DNA of 64,000 nt from an uncultured Photobacterium sp. (lineage in GTDB: Bacteria > Pseudomonadota > Gammaproteobacteria > Enterobacterales > Vibrionaceae): assembly GCF_947039875.1 (NCBI RefSeq), contig NZ_CAMRAN010000010.1, forward strand, positions 32,520 through 96,519. The letters run 5' to 3'. Positions 1 through 9,310 of the stretch are shown here, piece after piece. A program made the position numbers and the translations under genes. Within the stretch, counting starts at the first letter, position 1; each line of letters begins with the position of its first letter. The notes beneath the pieces are model-generated. The model was given only the letters and a program-made list of their open reading frames with translations. It did no database searches and was not told where the DNA came from.

Positions 1-656
1 TTTAGCGCTAACCATTGATCAGCAACACGCGCAGATTCGATCTTACGTGGGTCACATACAATAATTTTAGCGCCATTTGCACGGGCTTTTAAAATATGTC
101 GTGCTACAACTGGGTGAGAATCAGCCGCGTTGTAACCGAAGATGAGTAAGCATTTAGTTTGTTGAATTTCGGGAATAGCGTTACTCATTGCGCCATTACC
201 TACTGTTGTCTCCAGACCGGAGACTGATGGTGCGTGTCACACCCTAGCACAGTGGTCAACATTGTTGGTTCCGATCACCGCCCTTGCGAGTTTTTGCATC
301 ACATAGTTGGCTTCATTGCCCGGACCGCGGGCTGAACCTGTTGTCATTATTGCATCTGGACCATATTGCTTTTTAATTGCCATTAGCTTATCACCGGCAA
401 ATTGAATAGCTTCGTCCCAAGACACGGCTTCTAAGGCTGACTCACGTGTACGGCGAATCATTGGTTGCTTTAGGCGTGGTGTTAATAAGTTGGTATCGTT
501 GAGGAAATCCCAACCATAGTAGCCTTTCAAACAAAGTTGGCCTTCATTGGTACGACCCATTGCTGGCTCTGCTGCCACCACTTTGTTATTTTCGACAACC
601 AACTTTAGTTTGCACCCAGTACCACAGTAGGGACAAACAACAATTGATTTTTTCAT
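1..656 (-). CDS. fdhF: Formate dehydrogenase H (selenoprotein), 5' part, runs off the window
   Basis: Catalytic subunit that oxidises formate to CO2 in the formate hydrogenlyase complex. The first ~218 codons are present; the rest lies beyond position 1. The N-terminal iron-sulfur motif is C8-x2-C11-x3-C15 with C42, matching the spacing in E. coli FdhF. The frame meets a TGA at 237-239, codon 140, in the context HCARV-U-HAPS. E. coli FdhF has selenocysteine at the same residue, and the frame continues after it with clear FdhF homology down to position 1. A SECIS-type hairpin follows at once. The gene lies 56 bp after hydN on the same strand, as a likely hydN-fdhF unit. A simple ORF finder or automatic annotation would split or truncate it at the TGA. 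Identity is very secure. Confidence 0.97.
200..239 (-). promoter_or_regulatory. SECIS element with UGA selenocysteine codon of fdhF
   Basis: The UGA is at 237-239. Downstream in the mRNA, a perfect 6-bp stem (GUCUCC pairing with GGAGAC) closes a 5-nt loop GGUCU (plus-strand 208-224). The GGUCU loop and its distance from the UGA match the known E. coli fdhF SECIS, which binds the C-terminal winged-helix domain of SelB. A selB gene is in the same window. Confidence 0.9.
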
Positions 657-712
657 ACTAACCTTTTGGCTATAATTGTTATTAATGTGTATTTAAACGA
701 AGGCTTAGCGCC

Positions 713-1261
713 TTAGCGAACAATCGCTACTGCAGCATTGAGCGCAGCTGCTTCACGTTTTTGTTTGCTTGTTTGTTGTAATGTTTCAGGTTCAATAATC
801 TGAATAGCGCTAGTAGGACAAACTTCTACACACGCAGGACCAGCATCACGATGAGAACACAAGTCACATTTCAATGCTTGAGATTTAGGCACCATGCGCT
901 TAAATAGCGATGCACCTTTTGATTCTTCAACCATCTTTGTCACGACATTCATTGCACCATAAGGGCAAGCAATGACACAGGTTTTACACCCGATACAACG
1001 TGACTGAATCACTTTCACATAACCATCTTCTAAAACGATGGCATTATTAGGACAAACCTGAGCACAAGGTGCATCATCACATTGACGGCACATTACGGGT
1101 GTTGTTACATGCGCATTTTTCACCAAGGTCAAACGAGGTGTAAATTCTGCTGCATCAACACCAGTAAGCATTCCGTCTACTTGGTGAGAAACAACACATG
1201 CAATTTCACAGGTTCGACACCCAATACACAGATTTGGATCTGCAAAAACAAACCGGTTCAT
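713..1261 (-). CDS. hydN: Electron-transport ferredoxin HydN, four [4Fe-4S] clusters
   Basis: 182-residue polyferredoxin that is thought to work with FdhF in electron transfer. Four cysteine sets are visible in order: CIGCRTCEIAC, CRQCDDAPCAQVC, CIGCKTCVIAC and CDLCSHRDAGPACVEVC. They give 16 cysteines for four cubane clusters. The start MNRFVFAD and overall length match E. coli HydN. HycB in the same window has the same fold but belongs to the hyc operon; position next to fdhF and the N-terminus support HydN here. A -24/-12 promoter and TGTCGAT-type sites lie upstream, so it is probably transcribed with fdhF under formate control. Confidence 0.93.
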   Translation of the reverse strand: MNRFVFADPNLCIGCRTCEIACVVSHQVDGMLTGVDAAEFTPRLTLVKNAHVTTPVMCRQCDDAPCAQVCPNNAIVLEDGYVKVIQSRCIGCKTCVIACPYGAMNVVTKMVEESKGASLFKRMVPKSQALKCDLCSHRDAGPACVEVCPTSAIQIIEPETLQQTSKQKREAAALNAAVAIVR

Positions 1262-1320
1262 GGTCTATACCTTGTTAATGTCGATACATCACAGCATAGC
1301 GTTATGCCATGATGCTTTGT

Positions 1321-1338
1321 AAGCATTTATTGTACCAA
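1321..1338 (-). promoter_or_regulatory. Predicted sigma-54 (-24/-12) promoter for hydN-fdhF
   Basis: The minus strand reads TTGGTACAATAAATGCTT: a full TTGGTAC -24 element, then GG-N10-GC spacing to an ATGC -12 element. The hydN ATG is 60 bp downstream. One base differs from the TTGC consensus at -12. A competing TGGCAT...ATGC sequence at 1298-1314 has an 11-bp spacer and fits less well. Confidence 0.6.
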
Positions 1339-1384
1339 AAATATCCATAGAACGAATTTATTTTTAAGCCAATGAAATCTAGTT

Positions 1385-1428
1385 AAAAAAAAAGAAAGCG
1401 CGAGCACTGTCACGCTTTCTTTTTTTAG
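1385..1428. terminator. Bidirectional Rho-independent terminator after hycI
   Basis: Long inverted repeat with AAAGAAAGCG and CGCTTTCTTT arms that continues inward through one G-U pair to a 4-nt loop. A-rich and T-rich flanks give a U-tract on either strand. It ends the hyc operon transcript about 90 bp after hycI and lies between the putative activator sites and the hydN promoter. Confidence 0.85.
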
Positions 1429-1430
1429 AG

Positions 1431-1501
1431 TGTCGATAATCACTTTCTATTAATCAAATACATCGACATTTTTCGTCAATACTATCGACACTTTATCGAC
1501 A
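1431..1501. promoter_or_regulatory. Cluster of TGTCGAT/ATCGACA sites, putative FhlA-type upstream activator sequence
   Basis: TGTCGAT at 1431-1437 and ATCGACA at 1462-1468, 1484-1490 and 1495-1501. They lie about 95-165 bp upstream of the predicted sigma-54 promoter of hydN, the normal range for an enhancer-binding protein. The same heptamer core forms palindromes upstream of hycB, so one activator probably controls both. FhlA is the expected regulator by analogy with E. coli; its gene is not in this window. Confidence 0.55.
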
Positions 1502-1519
1502 CCGACTAATAGCGATTAC

Positions 1520-2044
1520 TTAGCAATGCTCAAAACCGCCTGATCCTTGCCATTCAGGTAAACGCTGATAAATAGTTTCAACCGCGGTTTGCACCATCTC
1601 AGTTAACGGAAATGAAAATGCGACAATAGCAGGCTGAATACCCACAAAAATAACCTCAGGCACAAAGGTTTTTAAATCATCAATCAAAAAATTGAGCGGT
1701 AAGCTATGAGTCGAGACCACATACATATCGACAATGGTTTCTGGATCAATAATTCTCACTTCTCCCGCCTGTTCACCGATATCAGCCGCATCCACCACAA
1801 TCACTCGTTGTGGTTGAGCTTTACGAATAAGGTGCAAACAATCTTCAGGCATCGAGCCGCCTTCAAGTACACTCCAGCCTTTAATCGGATTATCTTTGAT
1901 CATTTTTGCTAATAAGGGTCCTGCGCCATCATCTCCCATCATGCTATTACCCACGGTGAGTACAATATTGCTGACAGACAAATCAACATCATCGTTAGAG
2001 ACACTTTCGCCCATCACTGTTGACAAATTCACTTCCTGTAACAT
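1520..2044 (-). CDS. hycI: Hydrogenase 3 maturation endopeptidase HycI
   Basis: Nickel-dependent protease that removes the C-terminal peptide of HycE after the NiFe site is assembled. The GNSMMGDDGAGP motif near the N-terminus, the VVDAAD segment and the THSLPLN segment carry the Asp, Asp and His positions that bind metal in this family. The end, VYQRLPEWQGSGGFEHC, aligns with E. coli HycI. The 174 residues include about 25 extra at the N-terminus compared with E. coli. The start follows the hycH stop by 2 nt, which supports translational coupling. It is the last gene of the hyc operon, and its substrate HycE is encoded in the same operon. Confidence 0.93.
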   Translation of the reverse strand: MLQEVNLSTVMGESVSNDDVDLSVSNIVLTVGNSMMGDDGAGPLLAKMIKDNPIKGWSVLEGGSMPEDCLHLIRKAQPQRVIVVDAADIGEQAGEVRIIDPETIVDMYVVSTHSLPLNFLIDDLKTFVPEVIFVGIQPAIVAFSFPLTEMVQTAVETIYQRLPEWQGSGGFEHC

Positions 2045-2046
2045 AA

Positions 2047-2505
2047 TTAGCGTATTCCTCGAATCATCATATACATGGTCGGTTCACGGTGAATATCCCC
2101 AAGCGCGGTAATAAAATCACGGGTCAATTGCTGTGATCGCGCATTTTGAGTTGAACTATCAATCCGATCAAACGCTAATGCCAACATATTAAGATGTTCA
2201 GGATAAATAGTGATTTCACCAAACACAAAATAGCCTTTCATTTTATTAAATGCTTCACCGTCTTGTGGTAAGCCACTGATCCAATCTAGGTATTCATCAC
2301 CTTCACATTCAATTACGGCCTTTAAACAATCGACCACACCTAAATGGTGACCGATCGCCAAACTGTAATACATGATCTGCTTAGCTTCTTCTGGCACATC
2401 ATAGCTCTCATCAACAAACTTACGTCCTAAGGTATAAAAGTAGACGTGGCCTTGAAAATGACGCGACTGTGTTAATTCCACTAAAGCAGCACTCATTGGT
2501 GACAA
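2047..2505 (-). CDS. hycH: Formate hydrogenlyase maturation protein HycH
   Basis: 152-residue protein of the HycH family, needed for maturation of the hydrogenase large subunit in E. coli; its chemistry is not established. No cofactor motif is visible. Recognition rests on the segments [19 protein letters not shown] and the PEHLNMLA region, and on the conserved order between hycG and hycI. It overlaps the end of hycG by 13 nt in a different frame. Confidence 0.88.
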   Translation of the reverse strand: MSPMSAALVELTQSRHFQGHVYFYTLGRKFVDESYDVPEEAKQIMYYSLAIGHHLGVVDCLKAVIECEGDEYLDWISGLPQDGEAFNKMKGYFVFGEITIYPEHLNMLALAFDRIDSSTQNARSQQLTRDFITALGDIHREPTMYMMIRGIR

Positions 2506-3332
2506 CCTTCACACGATGCTTGACCTTGTTGTGTGCTCGGGCATGCTTCTGAACCTGTTAATGCTGTCATGGTTTTTGATAGCAAAATATTCACGATTTC
2601 AGTAAGTCGCGGATCATCTTTAGTTGCAAGGTAAGCACTGATTTTTTGATCAACGTCATCGGCACTACAAGTAGCGAGTACATTCATAACGTCATCGGCA
2701 ATACGTTGTCCTTGCACATAACCTGCAAGTAGACGTGCTTGACGTTCAATCATCACTTTAATATCCAATGGAATTTCAGTGTGTTTTAAACTTGCCTTTT
2801 GTACTTCAGGTTGATGCACTTTGGCTTTTAATTTTTGATCAAGTAAACCCAGTGCAACCGCAAAACCATAGATGGTCGCCGCGGGGGTCGGAGGACAACC
2901 AGGAATATATACATCTACGGGAACAATTTTATCCGTACCACCCCATACACAATAAAGGTCGTGGAAAATACCACCATCACAACCACATGCACCGTATGAA
3001 ATCACAATCTTAGGATCAGGTGCTGCTTCATAAGCACGTAATGCTGGTGCACGCATAGCACGAGTTACTGAACCGGTATACAGCAAAATATCAGCATGAC
3101 GTGGAGACGCTACAATTTTAATACCAAAGCGCTCGGTATCAAAAATAGGTGTCGTGGCCGCAAAAATTTCGATCTCACATGCGTTACAACCACCGCAGTC
3201 AACGCGGTATACATACGCTGAACGACGAATCTCCTTGATCAATGCATCTTTTAGCTTTTGGCTATTCGGTGGCAATTCAACAGGTACGGTTTGAGTGTGG
3301 GCTGTGCCGACTAATTGTTTAATACCTTTCAT
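2493..3332 (-). CDS. hycG: Hydrogenase 3 small (NuoB-like) subunit HycG with cysteine-rich tail
   Basis: Small subunit of the group 4 [NiFe] hydrogenase; carries the [4Fe-4S] cluster nearest the NiFe site. The motif [11 protein letters not shown] holds C46, C49 and C52, followed by the GACGCDGG and IPGCPPTP segments that complete the NuoB/HycG signature. E. coli HycG has about 255 residues; this one has 279. The extra ~25 residues at the C-terminus contain C264, C274, C277 and H278, ending in CEGCHQ. I know no such tail in E. coli HycG. The end overlaps hycH by 13 nt, and the start overlaps the hycF stop by 1 nt. Confidence 0.93.
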   Translation of the reverse strand: MKGIKQLVGTAHTQTVPVELPPNSQKLKDALIKEIRRSAYVYRVDCGGCNACEIEIFAATTPIFDTERFGIKIVASPRHADILLYTGSVTRAMRAPALRAYEAAPDPKIVISYGACGCDGGIFHDLYCVWGGTDKIVPVDVYIPGCPPTPAATIYGFAVALGLLDQKLKAKVHQPEVQKASLKHTEIPLDIKVMIERQARLLAGYVQGQRIADDVMNVLATCSADDVDQKISAYLATKDDPRLTEIVNILLSKTMTALTGSEACPSTQQGQASCEGCHQ

Positions 3333-3880
3333 TACTTTTGATCCCCAAGGTAACGTAGGTGACTGACATTTTCGCTATCTAGCATATTGTTACGACGACG
3401 ACATTCAGGGCAGGTTTCAATTTGCTTACGGCGCTCTTGAAGTTGCTCACCCGTTACACCACTGTGTGCTAACGTATCTAAAACATATTCAAGTAACTTA
3501 CGTGCCACAAATGGACGTTCACATTGACGACAATTTGCTAACGTAAATACCGCTTCATCATAAAGATCAGCTTTACTGGTTACCGCTAACTCAAAATTCT
3601 GAGTCAATTTAATCGCATGAGTTGGACACACTTCTTCACAACGGCCACAGAAAATACAGCGTGCGGTTGACAGTTCCCAACGACGAGTGCCCGCTTTGGC
3701 ATCTGTTTCCATGATCAAAGCATTGGCAGGACAAGCACGCGTACATGCACCACAAGATAAACACTGATCAGCGTCTAATTCTGGCTTACCACGAAAATCT
3801 TCATTCACTTCCATCGGAGCAAAAGGATATTTAGTGGTAACTGACCCTGTTTTTATTACCGTTTTTAATAACTTAAACAC
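3332..3880 (-). CDS. hycF: Formate hydrogenlyase ferredoxin-like subunit HycF
   Basis: NuoI-like electron carrier in the peripheral arm of hydrogenase 3. Two classical [4Fe-4S] motifs are seen: [12 protein letters not shown] and [13 protein letters not shown] further CRQC...CPEC pair toward the C-terminus resembles the extra metal-binding cysteines of E. coli HycF. Length 182 residues against 180 in E. coli. It follows hycE with 8 nt between the genes. Confidence 0.94.
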   Translation of the reverse strand: MFKLLKTVIKTGSVTTKYPFAPMEVNEDFRGKPELDADQCLSCGACTRACPANALIMETDAKAGTRRWELSTARCIFCGRCEEVCPTHAIKLTQNFELAVTSKADLYDEAVFTLANCRQCERPFVARKLLEYVLDTLAHSGVTGEQLQERRKQIETCPECRRRNNMLDSENVSHLRYLGDQK

Positions 3881-3888
3881 ATGACCTC

Positions 3889-5643
3889 CTAAAGCTTGAA
3901 TGGCGAGTTCTTGCGGTCAATGCTGTATTGCTCAATCGCTTTATAAGGAACTGTTTTACTACGTTGTTTTTTAGTATCAACAATAGTTACACGGTCAGTA
4001 CATGAGTAACATGGATCTAAGCTACCAATGATTAACGGCGCATCTGCCACAGTATTACCACGTAACATATAGCGTAATGTTGGCCAGTTAGCATATGTAG
4101 CCGCACGACAACGCCAACGGAATAACTTCTGATTATCGCCGGTCATGCTCCAGTGAACGTTTTCACCACGTGGTGCTTCAGTAAAGCCCAATGCGAATTT
4201 ATTCGGTTTATAGTCAAAGCCTTCAGTTAGAATCGCACCTGGTGGCAAGTGATCCAAACCGTATTCAATCACATTTAATGATTCAAACACTTCGCGTACA
4301 CGTACCATTACACGTGAGAACACATCACCATTTTCCATCACTTGAATATCAATCGGTACGCTACCGTATGACTCTAATGATTGGCCATGCACAATACGCA
4401 CATCACGGTTAAAACCACTCGCACGGATCAATGGACCTACAGGGCTGTAATCACGTGCAATTTGCTTTGATAAAATACCCACACCTTCAGTGCGGCTACC
4501 GATATTTGGTGTCACAAGCAGTACATCCACCAGCTCAGAAAACTTCTGACGAACTTCCTTCACCATCGCAATACCTTGTACGCGCTGCTGTTTTAGAAAA
4601 TCGCGACGTACGCCACCAATTAAGTTCATGCCATATGTTTTACGGGCACCTGTTAATAACTCAGCCAATTCCATGGTTTTTTCACGCACACGGAAAAATT
4701 GCATAAAGCCAGAATCAAAACCGACAAAGTGGCTTGATAGACCAATGTTTAATAAGTGACTGTGCAAACGTTCAACTTCAAGTAATACAGTACGAATCAT
4801 CTTGGCGCGAAATGGCACATCAACTGATAATGCGTTTTCAATAGTATTACTGTAGCCAACACTATGAGTAAAACCACAGATACCACAAACACGGTCAGTT
4901 AACTGTGCCACTTCATGATAACCCATGCGTGTTTCAGCTAATTTTTCCATACCACGGTGAACATAGAACATGCGGTAATCCGCATCAACAATGTCTTCAC
5001 CATCAACGAACAGACGGAAGTGACCCGGTTCATCAGAGGTAATATGCAATGGACCCACAGGCACGATACGGTTGCTATCATCACCTAACTGGTTATCAAA
5101 CTGATAGGTTTCAGTTTCTGTTGTTGGTTGTGGACGCTGACGGTAATCCATTGCATCTTTACGCAATGGGTGAAGATTTTCAGGCCAATCATCGGGTAGA
5201 ACTAAACGACGTTCATCAGGCAAACCTACTGGGCGTAGACCGTACATATCACGGATTTCACGCTCGCCCCATACCGCAGCAGGAATGGTTGGAGTAATAG
5301 AGATAAATTCTTGGCTATTAGCATCAACTAAGACTTTTACCGTTACCCAGCTTTTTACTTCACCTTCCATAGAAAGCGCATGATAAACCGCAAAGTGACC
5401 ATTAAGGCTACGTTCATCATTACCAAAAGTAACCGTTAACCAGCCTCCTTGATCGTAATAAAGCCATTTCATCACCTCAACCAACGAGGTCATTTTAACG
5501 GTGATAGTCACTTGGTTTTCGGTCTGCCACTCTTCATCAATAATTGCGGATGGAAAGAAATGATTCACACCATCGACATAATTTTTACCAATACGACCCG
5601 CTTGTGGCTGCGAGTGAAATTGTTGAGATGTATTGTTTGTCAT
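3889..5643 (-). CDS. hycE: Hydrogenase 3 large (catalytic) subunit HycE
   Basis: Catalytic subunit that reduces protons to H2. The first ~170 residues form the NuoC-like domain and the rest is the NuoD-like NiFe domain. The NiFe site is given by RVCGICGF near residue 254 and DPCYSCTDR near residue 545. After the conserved Arg of DPCYSCTDR comes a 33-residue tail (VTIVDTKK to SPFKL) that aligns with the peptide cut off by HycI in E. coli. The protease gene is in the same operon. Length 584 against 569 in E. coli. Both CxxC pairs are intact, so the enzyme should be functional. Confidence 0.96.
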   Translation of the reverse strand: MTNNTSQQFHSQPQAGRIGKNYVDGVNHFFPSAIIDEEWQTENQVTITVKMTSLVEVMKWLYYDQGGWLTVTFGNDERSLNGHFAVYHALSMEGEVKSWVTVKVLVDANSQEFISITPTIPAAVWGEREIRDMYGLRPVGLPDERRLVLPDDWPENLHPLRKDAMDYRQRPQPTTETETYQFDNQLGDDSNRIVPVGPLHITSDEPGHFRLFVDGEDIVDADYRMFYVHRGMEKLAETRMGYHEVAQLTDRVCGICGFTHSVGYSNTIENALSVDVPFRAKMIRTVLLEVERLHSHLLNIGLSSHFVGFDSGFMQFFRVREKTMELAELLTGARKTYGMNLIGGVRRDFLKQQRVQGIAMVKEVRQKFSELVDVLLVTPNIGSRTEGVGILSKQIARDYSPVGPLIRASGFNRDVRIVHGQSLESYGSVPIDIQVMENGDVFSRVMVRVREVFESLNVIEYGLDHLPPGAILTEGFDYKPNKFALGFTEAPRGENVHWSMTGDNQKLFRWRCRAATYANWPTLRYMLRGNTVADAPLIIGSLDPCYSCTDRVTIVDTKKQRSKTVPYKAIEQYSIDRKNSPFKL

Positions 5644-5652
5644 ATCTATTAC

Positions 5653-6606
5653 TTACCAACCAAAAATTAAAAATATCAGTGCCAATACAGCCACTAAAAA
5701 CGCAGGGAAAATCGTACAGTGAATTTGAGTAAAACGTACACGTGCCATGGTGTTTTCAACTAAACCAGCAATCAAGAACACCACAAACAATTTAATCAAC
5801 AAAATGATGGAAGCTGAAAATAAGCCACCAAAACTTAAGCTGCTTGCTTTACCCCAAGGAATGAAAATCGCAAGGAATAACTGTGCAACAACAAGTTGTT
5901 TTAAACCTAAACCCAATTTCACCATCGCCAATGCAGAACCTGAGTATTCTGTTACTGGACCTTCTTGAAGCTCTTGCTCTGCTTCTGCACTGTCAAACGG
6001 TACTTTGCCCATTTCGATAAACAATGCAAACGCACATACAAGACCTGCAAGAATAACGGTTAATGGATGCTGCCAATGGTTATTCGCTAACGCGTGGCTG
6101 ATATAACCTAAGTCAGTGGTACCAACACTTAACGCAACCACGACAATTGCAAGAATTAGAATTGGCTCAACTAAGATACCCAACGTCAATTCACGGCTAC
6201 TACCGATACCTGCAAACATACTGTTTGAATCGATACCTGATAATGCGAAGAAGAAACGGAAAATCGCTAACAAGTAAATATCGGTAATAATGTCACCCGA
6301 AATTGGAAACGGTGACACTTGAGTAACGGTAGGCAGTGCCATGCCAATTAATAGCATTGTCACTACAAGTACCCATGGCATTATCCAAAAAATAAAACCA
6401 GAGTTTGCAGGTGCTACCGATTGGCGACGCAATAATTTGGCAATATCACGGTAATCTTGTAATACACCAGGCCCTTGACGCGAATGAATTTTAGCGCGAA
6501 TAACGCGAGAAAAACCCGTTGCCAGTGGCGCTAACATCAGCATTAAAATAGCTTGGACAATCGCTAAAACAATCCAACCCGCTGTTGGCATTTCAAGTGG
6601 GGACAT
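5653..6606 (-). CDS. hycD: Formate hydrogenlyase membrane subunit HycD (NuoH-like)
   Basis: Integral membrane subunit that anchors the soluble arm and is homologous to NuoH of complex I. About eight hydrophobic segments are visible. The cytoplasmic-loop signature with FIEMGKVPFDSAEAEQELQ is diagnostic of the HycD/NuoH family, as is RAKIHSRQGPGVLQDY near the N-terminus. Length 317 against 307 in E. coli. Its ATG overlaps the hycC stop by 1 nt. Confidence 0.94.
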   Translation of the reverse strand: MSPLEMPTAGWIVLAIVQAILMLMLAPLATGFSRVIRAKIHSRQGPGVLQDYRDIAKLLRRQSVAPANSGFIFWIMPWVLVVTMLLIGMALPTVTQVSPFPISGDIITDIYLLAIFRFFFALSGIDSNSMFAGIGSSRELTLGILVEPILILAIVVVALSVGTTDLGYISHALANNHWQHPLTVILAGLVCAFALFIEMGKVPFDSAEAEQELQEGPVTEYSGSALAMVKLGLGLKQLVVAQLFLAIFIPWGKASSLSFGGLFSASIILLIKLFVVFLIAGLVENTMARVRFTQIHCTIFPAFLVAVLALIFLIFGW

Positions 6607-8537
6607 TAGAGACTAACTCCTGAAATGAGAGGAACAAACAACACCACAATCACCACCGCAATAACGCAGAAGCGACACACTTTACGACTATCGAGTGTTG
6701 GATTTTCACCACCTTCACTTAAATGAGGCAATACAAAACGCTCAGTCAATGATGCTTGGCGGTTGTTATAAATAAAACCAAACATATTACGCATCGGACG
6801 GGTAATACTTGCAGCAGAAACCGTCATACGTTGTTCGTATTGGTAACCACACGCCCAAGGATCACCTTGATGACGACGAGCAAGACGACGTTGACGGAAA
6901 GCATAAAGTAACGCAGCAGGTACTAAAGTTAATAGTGCCAGTGCAATGGCGATGACAGGTGTTGAAAGGATCGCTTGATCAGCAACCGCAGGATATACCG
7001 TTAAACCATGAGCAACCGCTAATGGTGCCATATTTAACATTGATGAAGCAATTGATGAGAAGTAAGGTACTATCCATGGTGCACACACGCCTAATACCAC
7101 ACACAATATTGCCAGTGATGTGGTTGCGGTGATCATTGCAGGACCCACTTCTCGAGTATTGGCTGCGCGTTCTGTTTTAGGTGCGCCAGTAAAACAAATA
7201 CCGTATACCTTCACAAAACACATACATGCTAATGCGCCCGTAAACGCAAGCATTACCATACCAAATGGACCAAAGACGAGGTTTGCAACTGTGCCAACTT
7301 TACCCATGCTAAATAGCGATTGGTAAATAAACCATTCTGAAACAAAACCATTTAATGGCGGCAATGCACAAATTGCTAACGTACCAATCAAAAATGCTGC
7401 GGCTGTTTTAGGCATTGTTTTCGCCAAACCACCCATGTCATCCATTTCTTTGGTATGCATACGAAATACAATTGAACCAGAGCCTAAACATAACAGGCCT
7501 TTGAACACTGCGTGGTTTAATAAATGATATAGACCACCAAGAAGACCAAGCAATGCTAATACTGGATGATGTGAAGCAATACCAATCATACTCACACCCA
7601 CACCAATTAAAATGATGCCGATATTTTCAATAGTATGGTATGCCAACAATCGTTTGATATCGTGTTCTGCTAGTGCGTACATTACGCCAAGCACAGAAGA
7701 CACTGCACCAAAGATTAACACCAAGAAGCCCCACCATAATTGGGTTGCGCCAAGAAATAAAATCGCAAACTTCAAAATACCGTAAATACCAATCTTAACC
7801 ATCACACAAGAAATCAAGGTTGAGCAGTATGACGGTGCAATCGGATAAGCTTTAGGTAACCAGCCATGTAAGCCAATACCAGCCGCTTTAATACCAAAAC
7901 CAACTAAGGCTAATAAGAACACTAGAGATGCCGTTGCTCCAGTAACAGGGTTATGCATGATGGCACTAAACTGATAACTATCGGCATGAGAAGCAACGAT
8001 CATAAATGCCACTACAACTAAAAAACTGGCTGCATGATCAGCAATAAAATATTGCAAGCCTGCTTTTTTACTTGTCGCACTACCATCACTAGTAATAATT
8101 AACCAAGAAGCCAGTGAAATGATCTCCATAAATACAATAAAGACCATTACATTGGCTGACACCACAAGCGCTGTCATCGCTGCGGCAAAAATATTGAACA
8201 GGACATTAACCTTCCAACCACCTTTGCCGTAGTATTCTTCTAAATAGTTAATTGAATAAACTGAAGCTGCCATGGTTACGACTGAAATGACCACCACCAT
8301 TAGTGCTGATAGCATATCCATACTAAACCAATGACTGATCGCCGCCGTCGCATCCGCTGTATCGAAACCCGAAACAATCGTGCTTACCCCTGCAATGATG
8401 CCAAACAATCCACCAAATGCACTGATTACTCCAGCAATACGTAAACTTTCTTGCTCATGTTTACGCCCCTGATACGATAAAATCGCAGCCACGGCATAAC
8501 TAATTAAAGCAAAACAAACTAAAACTAATGGGCTCAT
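6606..8537 (-). CDS. hycC: Formate hydrogenlyase membrane subunit HycC (NuoL/antiporter-like)
   Basis: Large polytopic inner-membrane protein of the Mrp/NuoL antiporter-like family; possible site of ion translocation linked to H2 evolution. Mostly hydrophobic over 643 residues (E. coli 608). The conserved helix region with GIGLHGWLPKAYPIAPS and the segment AEHDIKRLLAYHTIENIG identify the family. The start overlaps the hycB stop by 4 nt (ATGA), so translation is probably coupled. Confidence 0.95.
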   Translation of the reverse strand: MSPLVLVCFALISYAVAAILSYQGRKHEQESLRIAGVISAFGGLFGIIAGVSTIVSGFDTADATAAISHWFSMDMLSALMVVVISVVTMAASVYSINYLEEYYGKGGWKVNVLFNIFAAAMTALVVSANVMVFIVFMEIISLASWLIITSDGSATSKKAGLQYFIADHAASFLVVVAFMIVASHADSYQFSAIMHNPVTGATASLVFLLALVGFGIKAAGIGLHGWLPKAYPIAPSYCSTLISCVMVKIGIYGILKFAILFLGATQLWWGFLVLIFGAVSSVLGVMYALAEHDIKRLLAYHTIENIGIILIGVGVSMIGIASHHPVLALLGLLGGLYHLLNHAVFKGLLCLGSGSIVFRMHTKEMDDMGGLAKTMPKTAAAFLIGTLAICALPPLNGFVSEWFIYQSLFSMGKVGTVANLVFGPFGMVMLAFTGALACMCFVKVYGICFTGAPKTERAANTREVGPAMITATTSLAILCVVLGVCAPWIVPYFSSIASSMLNMAPLAVAHGLTVYPAVADQAILSTPVIAIALALLTLVPAALLYAFRQRRLARRHQGDPWACGYQYEQRMTVSAASITRPMRNMFGFIYNNRQASLTERFVLPHLSEGGENPTLDSRKVCRFCVIAVVIVVLFVPLISGVSL

Positions 8538-9148
8538 CGTGTTACTGCTCCACCTTTGGCTGACGCTGAACTATCTGCCGCGCACACACGTTTAATATCA
8601 CGTGTTTTCGCGATACTTGCTTCATCAATCAGGATTATCGCTTGCGTTGGACACACTTCAGCACACGCGGGTCCTTGTTCTCGAAAACCACACAAATCAC
8701 ATTTAACCGCAATGCTTTTTACTCCTGGTTCCCAAGCAAGAATATCTTGACCAAATGTACTTGGAATAGAAGTTGAAGGATTACTTGAACGGATAGTGGA
8801 AGGGATATAAGTATCGTAGCTATTTGCCATCGCAACAGGTCGACTACCATCAAATGCGATTGCACCAAAAGGACAAGCAACAGCACATAAAGTACAACCA
8901 ACACACAAGGTTTCATTAAGCATGACACGATCTTGTTGCTTGGTGATCGCTTGTACTGGACATACTGTGGCACAAGGTGCATCTTCACAATGACGACACA
9001 TCACAGGCGCTGTGGCATCATCAAGTTTAACCACGGTTAGGCGGGGATGGCTTTGCAGTCCTTGTTGTTTATGTACTGTCGAACAAGCTGCCATGCAGGT
9101 GCCACAACCAATACACTTCTCAGGATCTGCAATTACAAAGCTTTTCAT
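8534..9148 (-). CDS. hycB: Formate hydrogenlyase polyferredoxin HycB
   Basis: Electron-transfer subunit that links formate dehydrogenase H to hydrogenase 3. Four cysteine sets are present: CIGCGTCMAAC, CRHCEDAPCATVC, CVGCTLCAVAC and CDLCGFREQGPACAEVC. Length 204 residues, as in E. coli HycB (203). It is the first gene of the operon; no hycA regulator gene precedes it, unlike E. coli. A strong sigma-54 promoter ends ~35 bp upstream of the start. Confidence 0.94.
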   Translation of the reverse strand: MKSFVIADPEKCIGCGTCMAACSTVHKQQGLQSHPRLTVVKLDDATAPVMCRHCEDAPCATVCPVQAITKQQDRVMLNETLCVGCTLCAVACPFGAIAFDGSRPVAMANSYDTYIPSTIRSSNPSTSIPSTFGQDILAWEPGVKSIAVKCDLCGFREQGPACAEVCPTQAIILIDEASIAKTRDIKRVCAADSSASAKGGAVTR

Positions 9149-9182
9149 TGTCTACCTAGTCAATCGCAAAAAAACCTATTAA

Positions 9183-9198
9183 AGCAAGAAATATGCCA
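9183..9198 (-). promoter_or_regulatory. Sigma-54 promoter of the hyc operon
   Basis: The minus strand reads TGGCATATTTCTTGCT, a complete match to the TGGCAYRN4TTGCW consensus with GG-N10-GC spacing. The transcription start is predicted near 9172, about 23 nt before the hycB ATG. Confidence 0.85.
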
Positions 9199-9310
9199 CA
9201 CAAGTATAATTTAAATAATAACTATAATATCAAAAGCTTAAAAATACATAATGGTAAAAAAATACTTTCTTAGATAACAATATATTGATTGTGGTGCCGT
9301 CAGCGGTAAC

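Noticed and set aside
237..656. fdhF as a truncated gene or pseudogene because of the in-frame stop
   Set aside because: The stop is a UGA at the selenocysteine position, homology continues after it, a SECIS hairpin follows, and selA, selB and selC are in the window.
1298..1314. TGGCATAACGCTATGCT as the sigma-54 promoter of hydN
   Set aside because: The spacer between GG and GC is 11 bp and not 10; the site at 1321-1338 has correct spacing and a better -24 element.
2493..2520. CEGCH at the end of HycG as a haem c site
   Set aside because: HycG is on the cytoplasmic side, where c-type haem is not attached, and only the five-residue motif supports it. Metal binding is more plausible.
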